Assembly (NCBI GenBank): GCA_026002265.1
Contig: BOBG01000076.1
Location: 1 to 9,952, forward strand
Source: Spirochaetia bacterium
GTDB taxonomy: Bacteria > Spirochaetota > Spirochaetia > Treponematales > Breznakiellaceae
Direction: 5' to 3'
DNA: 9,952 nt
The position numbers and the translations under genes were made by a program. The stretch's first letter is position 1, and each line of letters starts with the position of its first letter. This document shows positions 6,540-9,952 of this stretch, piece by piece. The notes under the pieces were generated by a model. That model made no database searches, had not been told where the DNA came from, and saw only the letters and a list, made by a program, of their open reading frames with translations.

Positions 6540-6650
6540 AGATTCCTCCCTGATCGCCAGCAGTACGCGGCGATCAAAGTAAGTACGGATCGAACTAATG
6601 GTTTTGATTCAGTTTGCCGGAATTTTTTTAAATTTTGGGGACAGACCTCC
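6008..6650 (-). mobile_element. RAYT unit with 15-bp perfect inverted repeats
   Basis: GGAGGTCTGTCCCCA at 6008-6022 and its exact reverse complement at 6636-6650 enclose nearly all of the transposase gene (643 bases in total); its stop lies just outside, at 5991-5993. The right end is richer: on the minus strand 6670-6637 matches copy B (583-616) at 30 of 34 bases, so the recognised end probably extends to about 6670 or beyond. No target duplication was identified. The same core recurs at the other repeat loci, which links this transposase to the family as likely source of mobility (inference). Confidence 0.75.
6551..6576 (-). promoter_or_regulatory. Stem-loop immediately upstream of the RAYT ribosome binding site
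   Basis: TGATCGCC (6551-6558) and GGCGATCA (6569-6576) form a perfect 8-bp stem with a 10-base loop. On the minus strand the stem ends directly against the GGGAGGA ribosome binding site of the transposase. It could damp translation or transcription read-in, or be a DNA hairpin bound by the transposase. Its sequence is unlike the GGTCTGTCCCC repeats. Confidence 0.5.
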
Positions 6651-6670
6651 AGTATCTTTTTTTACCATAA
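6637..6670 (-). repeat. GGTCTGTCCCC repeat, copy C (RAYT 5' end)
   Basis: On the minus strand this reads as a single-core copy with the preceding A-rich segment, identical to copy B at 30 of 34 bases. It lies in the gap between the acpS stop (6688) and the RAYT start, so the element landed just after acpS without cutting it. Confidence 0.8.
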
Positions 6671-6687
6671 CAATATACAAATAATTT

Positions 6688-7056
6688 TTAATTTTCCAGT
6701 ATAACAATGGCGACTGCATATTCTTTTTCATGGCTAATGGATACATGGGCTGATTCTGCGCCGATCCGTTTTACAGCTGTTGCAGCGCTACCGTAGAGTA
6801 CAAAATGAGGAGCCTCACCGGGGTTCCGGATAAGCGCAATATCCTTAAATATAATCCCGGCAGCAGTCCCCAGCGCTTTAACGAAGGCCTCTTTTGCTGC
6901 AAACCGGGCAGCTAACGCGGCGGTTTTTTCCTGGCCGCGGGTAAAGGCAAAGGTGTATTCATCCGGATGGAAAAATCGTTCTATTAATCCGGGACTCTGA
7001 AGCCAATGTTCCAACCGGTCTATTTTAACAATATCGATTCCGATTCCACGAATCAT
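6688..7056 (-). CDS. acpS: Holo-[acyl-carrier-protein] synthase
   Basis: AcpS transfers 4'-phosphopantetheine from CoA to the serine of acyl carrier protein, activating fatty acid synthesis; it works as a cytoplasmic trimer. At 122 residues it has the family length. Both signatures are present: GIGIDIVKIDRLE with the magnesium ligand Asp8, and LAARFAAKEAFVKAL with Glu56. The ending VSISHEKEYAVAIVIL is also typical. The start is ATG at 7056, preceded by AAGGA overlapping the ybbR stop codon (TAAGGA), with nine bases between the genes, so translation is probably coupled to ybbR. A gene order with ybbR before acpS is common in spirochaetes and other bacteria. Confidence 0.96.
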   Translation of the reverse strand: MIRGIGIDIVKIDRLEHWLQSPGLIERFFHPDEYTFAFTRGQEKTAALAARFAAKEAFVKALGTAAGIIFKDIALIRNPGEAPHFVLYGSAATAVKRIGAESAHVSISHEKEYAVAIVILEN

Positions 7057-7065
7057 GTGAGGTCC

Positions 7066-8052
7066 TTATTCTTCTGATTCCTGTACCGGTTCCGACAGCG
7101 GTGGATTCCGGATTGTTACAGTCACCTGTTCCGGCTCGATATGTACGATGCTAAAAGAATCCGGCTTACCGGACAGTGTGAGAGGAATTGTATAGGTTCC
7201 GGGTTGAGTCCTGCGGGAGAGATCGAGAACGACAAAACCTCGAGGCGGCATCCAATTATTTAATTCGTTGTAGGGAGCTTTAAAATCTAATGCTACAGTG
7301 TCAGGCTGACGCGTTATTTCTACAACGAGCGGTTGAGGCGGATTCCGGATCGTGAGCGGTACTTGGAAGTGTCTATCGATAATCTTTTCACGGATGATTC
7401 CACGAAATTCCGTGGTACTATCTCGTTGAATCACAATAAGTGGATTATTATTCAATATATTGAGTTGAACAGAAAAATCCGCGGTCCGGTCGCTGACATC
7501 AATCGCTTCGGTGCGTAGTTCTGAAAGCACACTGAGCGCTTTTGACGGACCCGCAACTTGAACCTGATTTGGAGTCAGAGTCCAGTCAAAGCTATATCCG
7601 GCCGGAACATCCCGTTCAATATTCGGCGATACCGAAACCACCTTACTAATTTTCCGATCGAGTTCGAGTACTATCCTATCCGGCTCTTTAGTTATTTGTG
7701 TGATGCCAAGAACGCTTCCATTTTCACGAATCTGCACCGGGTAGGAACCGGATGGTCTAGGTTCACTGAGATCGAGAAAAGCTTCAATATCATCGTCCAA
7801 AATACTGTTAATCTTGTCAGCTTCCCCCCGTATTTTCACCCGAATTGTCCGGGCGTATGGACCTGCAGGAATAAAACCTTCCGGTATAATAAGATTGAGC
7901 GGTACTGAGATGAAACGGTCTGTAAAGGTTGCCGATCTGTGAAACATAAAAAGTCCGACCGCTAACGCAATTGCGATCATTTTTACGGGCCAATTTTTAA
8001 TAATCTGGTCGATGATCTTTTGAATATCCGGTTTTTGAAATTTCAACTGCAT
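7066..8052 (-). CDS. YbbR-domain membrane-anchored protein (CdaR-like)
   Basis: YbbR proteins are single-pass membrane proteins with extracytoplasmic YbbR repeats. CdaR, the Firmicutes member, binds and modulates the diadenylate cyclase CdaA. Here a short cytoplasmic N-terminus is followed by one transmembrane segment (about residues 21-37, WPVKMIAIALAVGLFMF). The rest is beta-rich with about three repeats, recognised by patterns such as VPLNLIIPEGF, YPVQI and VPLTIRNPPQPLVVEI. The protein has 328 residues and an acidic end (PVQESEE). The start is ATG at 8052, with a perfect TATAAT five bases upstream and no Shine-Dalgarno. acpS follows at once, but the gene usually found upstream, cdaA, is absent: rsmG lies there across a repeat-bearing spacer. 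The family is clear; a role in c-di-AMP control is by analogy. Confidence 0.88.
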   Translation of the reverse strand: MQLKFQKPDIQKIIDQIIKNWPVKMIAIALAVGLFMFHRSATFTDRFISVPLNLIIPEGFIPAGPYARTIRVKIRGEADKINSILDDDIEAFLDLSEPRPSGSYPVQIRENGSVLGITQITKEPDRIVLELDRKISKVVSVSPNIERDVPAGYSFDWTLTPNQVQVAGPSKALSVLSELRTEAIDVSDRTADFSVQLNILNNNPLIVIQRDSTTEFRGIIREKIIDRHFQVPLTIRNPPQPLVVEITRQPDTVALDFKAPYNELNNWMPPRGFVVLDLSRRTQPGTYTIPLTLSGKPDSFSIVHIEPEQVTVTIRNPPLSEPVQESEE

Positions 8053-8057
8053 AGCAC

Positions 8058-8063
8058 ATTATA
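8058..8063 (-). promoter_or_regulatory. Candidate -10 box for ybbR-acpS
   Basis: On the minus strand a perfect TATAAT ends five bases before the ybbR ATG. The -35 region is weak (TACTCA at 17-base spacing). If used, the transcript would start at about the ATG, giving a leaderless mRNA, in line with the missing Shine-Dalgarno. It lies in the 131-base spacer after rsmG, so ybbR-acpS could be transcribed independently of argD-rsmG. Confidence 0.45.
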
Positions 8064-8108
8064 ACCGGTTTTGATCCATTTGAGTAGATCAAATTATCCT
8101 CACGATTC

Positions 8109-8202
8109 GAAGTCTGTCCCTTATATCCCTTAAATTTCTTAAGCTTTTGGGCTTTTCCATTTATTTCATTATAATGTAAAAAATTACAGAAGGTCTGTCC
8201 CC
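8109..8202 (+). repeat. GGTCTGTCCCC repeat, copy D, diverged
   Basis: A degenerate core (AGTCTGTCCC, 8111-8120) is followed by a longer, altered middle. The right half at 8169-8202 matches copy B (583-616) at 28 of 34 bases and ends with an intact core at 8192-8202. The two cores are about 80 bases apart instead of 43. The right half runs into the 3' end of rsmG, supplying its last codons and stop. It contains the palindrome CATTATAATG at 8167-8176. Confidence 0.75.
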
Positions 8203-8861
8203 ATTTTTTTTTCAGAGGTAGCCGGCCGGATCACCACAAGATGACGTTCTTCCGGAAGAAAGGGAGTCTCGACCGGAACCGCCTCCCATGTACAGTACGA
8301 TTCAAGCACAGACATTTCCGCGGTGATTGTATTCATCCGGCCCTTGTACGCGACAAGAACTCCACCCGGTGCAAGAATCCGGAATAGGAAGTGGAGCAGC
8401 CGCTCGTCCATGTGCCGAAGCGCTCGAAATGCCACGAGATTAAAGCTATGCGGCAGGTAATGTTCCAGTTGTTCTTCGCAAATAGTTACATTGTCAAGCG
8501 ATAATGCCGCAACACATGTCCGCAAAAAAGCAGCGCGCCGGCCGCTCCGCTCAATGAGACACAGGGAACAACCGGGCAGACACAGTGCGAGGGGAATTCC
8601 CGGCAACCCTGCACCGGATCCAACATCCGCGATCCGGGCAGAATCAGAAATGATGCCAGAGATAATGTTAAGTGGTGCAAGGGAATCGAGAATATGCCGT
8701 GTGATCAATGCTTCGTGATTGTCAACCGAAATTAAACCATAAACTGGATTGAAACGTTCAATTTCATTTAGGTAGGATTCCAATTTTGACACAAGCAGTT
8801 CCGGAACGATTTCCGGAGAAAAAATCTGAATCAACCCCTGCATCAGGAGCGAATCACTCAC
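8184..8861 (-). CDS. rsmG: 16S rRNA (guanine-N7)-methyltransferase RsmG (GidB)
   Basis: RsmG uses S-adenosylmethionine to methylate N7 of G527 (E. coli numbering) in 16S rRNA; its loss gives low-level streptomycin resistance in several bacteria. The 225-residue protein has the family's HILDSLAPL (56-64), the SAM-binding loop ADVGSGAGLPGIPLAL (78-93), ERSGRRAAFL (104-113), FRALRHMDE, and the closing RHLVVIRP. The start is GTG at 8861, supported by GAAGGA eight bases upstream, and it overlaps the argD stop by 8 bases; ATG at 8843 lacks a ribosome site. The usual end of the family is near VVIRP. Beyond it the tail ATSEKKMGTDLL runs into a dispersed repeat, which encodes GTDLL and the TAA at 8184-8186. 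The catalytic domain is intact, so the protein should work. Confidence 0.95.
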   Translation of the reverse strand: MSDSLLMQGLIQIFSPEIVPELLVSKLESYLNEIERFNPVYGLISVDNHEALITRHILDSLAPLNIISGIISDSARIADVGSGAGLPGIPLALCLPGCSLCLIERSGRRAAFLRTCVAALSLDNVTICEEQLEHYLPHSFNLVAFRALRHMDERLLHFLFRILAPGGVLVAYKGRMNTITAEMSVLESYCTWEAVPVETPFLPEERHLVVIRPATSEKKMGTDLL

Positions 8862-9952
8862 TCAAAATATCCTTCAAAATTTCCAAACCGGTTGCAATTT
8901 CTTCATCTGAGATGATATACGGCGGTAAAAACCGGAGCGTTTGTTTGCCAGCCGACAGGATCAGCACACCCTGCGAGAGCGCTTTTTCCAGCACCGGCCG
9001 GGCATCGCGGTTTATATCGACCCCAATCATCAAGCCCCGCCCCCGGATTCCTTGTACCGCAGGGTGATTCCATGCCCGGATTCCATGTTGGATCAAGTCG
9101 CCTTTCCGGCTGATGTCCTGCAAAAATTCTTTGTCAGACAGCACCTTTAGCACGACTCGGCCGGCCGCAGCCGCAACCGGATTCCCGCCAAAGGTACTCC
9201 CATGATCACCCGGTTGTAAAACATCCGCAGTTTTTTCTCCGGCCAACACAGCTCCCACCGGGATTCCCCCGGCCAAACCTTTTGCCAACGTAACAATATC
9301 CGGTTTGATCCCATAGGCTTCACATGCAAGAAAGCTTCCGGTCCTGCCCATGCCGGATTGAATCTCGTCAACTATAAGCAGTACATCACGTTCTGCACAG
9401 ATCCGGGCGATTTCCTTGACAAAAGCCGGATCCTGCGGAACGATTCCGCTCTCTCCCTGGATGACTTCGATGAGAATCGCACAAATTGTCGAATCAACCG
9501 CCCGGTTCAAGCCTTCCACGTCGCCCGGCTGGATAAATTTAAATCCTTCAGTAAAAGGTCCAAAATCCCGGTGAAATTGATCCTGACCGGTTGCTGACAA
9601 GGTAGTAATGGTCCGGCCATGAAAAGAGCCTTTGAGTGTGAGAATTGTGTGACGGCCCGTACCATATTTTTTGAGCGAATATTTCCGGGCGATTTTGCAT
9701 GCACCCTCATTTGCCTCTGCTCCGGAATTTGCCAAAAAAACAGTTTTCATTCCGGCCGGCGCACACGCAGCCACGAGTTCCTCGGCAAAGACCGCTGTTG
9801 TATCATTTTGATAATAATTCGAGACATGAATCACTTTTCCGGCTTGCGCCGCGATGGCTTGTACCAATGCCGGATGATTATGCCCAAGGCAATTCACCGC
9901 GATCCCGCTCGTCCAATCAAGGTATTTTTTCCCGGATTCATCAAAAAGCCAC
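8854..9952 (-). CDS. argD: Acetylornithine/succinyldiaminopimelate-type aminotransferase (class III), 5' end cut by window
   Basis: This is a PLP enzyme of arginine biosynthesis that converts N-acetylglutamate semialdehyde to N-acetylornithine; many also act in lysine synthesis. The frame is open to the right edge, reading WLFDESGKKYLDWTSGIAVNCLGHNHP, so GTG at 9897 is internal and not the start; roughly the first 20-40 residues are missing. Signatures are NSGAEANEGACKIARKY, KGSFHGRT, the PLP-site acid in LLIVDEIQSGMGRTG, the Schiff-base lysine in TLAKGLAGG, and GSTFGGNPVAAAA. The sequence resembles ArgD more than ornithine or GABA aminotransferases, but substrate choice is inferred. The 3' end overlaps rsmG by 8 bases, implying co-transcription and translational coupling. 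Confidence 0.9.
   Translation of the reverse strand, partial: WLFDESGKKYLDWTSGIAVNCLGHNHPALVQAIAAQAGKVIHVSNYYQNDTTAVFAEELVAACAPAGMKTVFLANSGAEANEGACKIARKYSLKKYGTGRHTILTLKGSFHGRTITTLSATGQDQFHRDFGPFTEGFKFIQPGDVEGLNRAVDSTICAILIEVIQGESGIVPQDPAFVKEIARICAERDVLLIVDEIQSGMGRTGSFLACEAYGIKPDIVTLAKGLAGGIPVGAVLAGEKTADVLQPGDHGSTFGGNPVAAAAGRVVLKVLSDKEFLQDISRKGDLIQHGIRAWNHPAVQGIRGRGLMIGVDINRDARPVLEKALSQGVLILSAGKQTLRFLPPYIISDEEIATGLEILKDILSE

Noticed and set aside
9895..9897. GTG as the argD start
   Set aside because: The frame continues upstream to the window edge with residues typical of ArgD (GKKYLDWTSGIAVN), so this is an internal valine.

Overview
The window looks like chromosomal DNA from a spirochaete, probably a Treponema/Spirochaeta-type lineage. 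This rests on protein character alone: the poly(A)-polymerase-type PcnB with its N-terminal extension, the ProS with an enlarged editing domain, the ybbR-acpS pair and a BMP/PnrA-type ABC permease. No rRNA or marker gene is present, so the assignment is inference. GC content is moderate and the tetranucleotide CCGG is strikingly common in every gene except the mobile one.

Layout. Positions 1-483 (+) hold the C-terminal ATPase part of a sensor histidine kinase, open at the left edge. Positions 484-674 hold repeats. Then come proS (675-2471, +); a solitary ABC transporter permease (2468-3595, -) converging on proS with a 4-base overlap; a divergent intergenic region of about 150 bases; and a hydrolase-pcnB pair (3743-5877, +). 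A REP-associated tyrosine transposase (RAYT) unit lies at 6008-6650 (-). To its right is a leftward block, in transcription order argD (partial) - rsmG - repeat spacer - ybbR - acpS (9952 down to 6688).

Most genes are housekeeping: tRNA charging, RNA 3'-end polyadenylation, 16S rRNA methylation, acyl-carrier-protein activation, c-di-AMP-linked YbbR and arginine biosynthesis. argD-rsmG overlap and ybbR-acpS are closely spaced, so each pair is probably translationally coupled. The hydrolase and pcnB are 17 bases apart and probably co-transcribed.

The unusual content is a dispersed repeat family with core GGTCTGTCCCC. It has two full tandem copies (440-510 and 545-630), one diverged copy (8109-8202), and one copy at each end of the RAYT gene as a perfect 15-bp inverted repeat. 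The repeat has invaded gene ends: the kinase, rsmG and the RAYT all take their last codons and/or stop codon from it or just beyond it. Further points are a probable non-AUG (AUC) start for the hydrolase, -10 boxes abutting the start codons of proS and ybbR (possible leaderless mRNAs), and a hairpin next to the RAYT ribosome binding site. No CRISPR, tRNA, rRNA or complete novel system was found.
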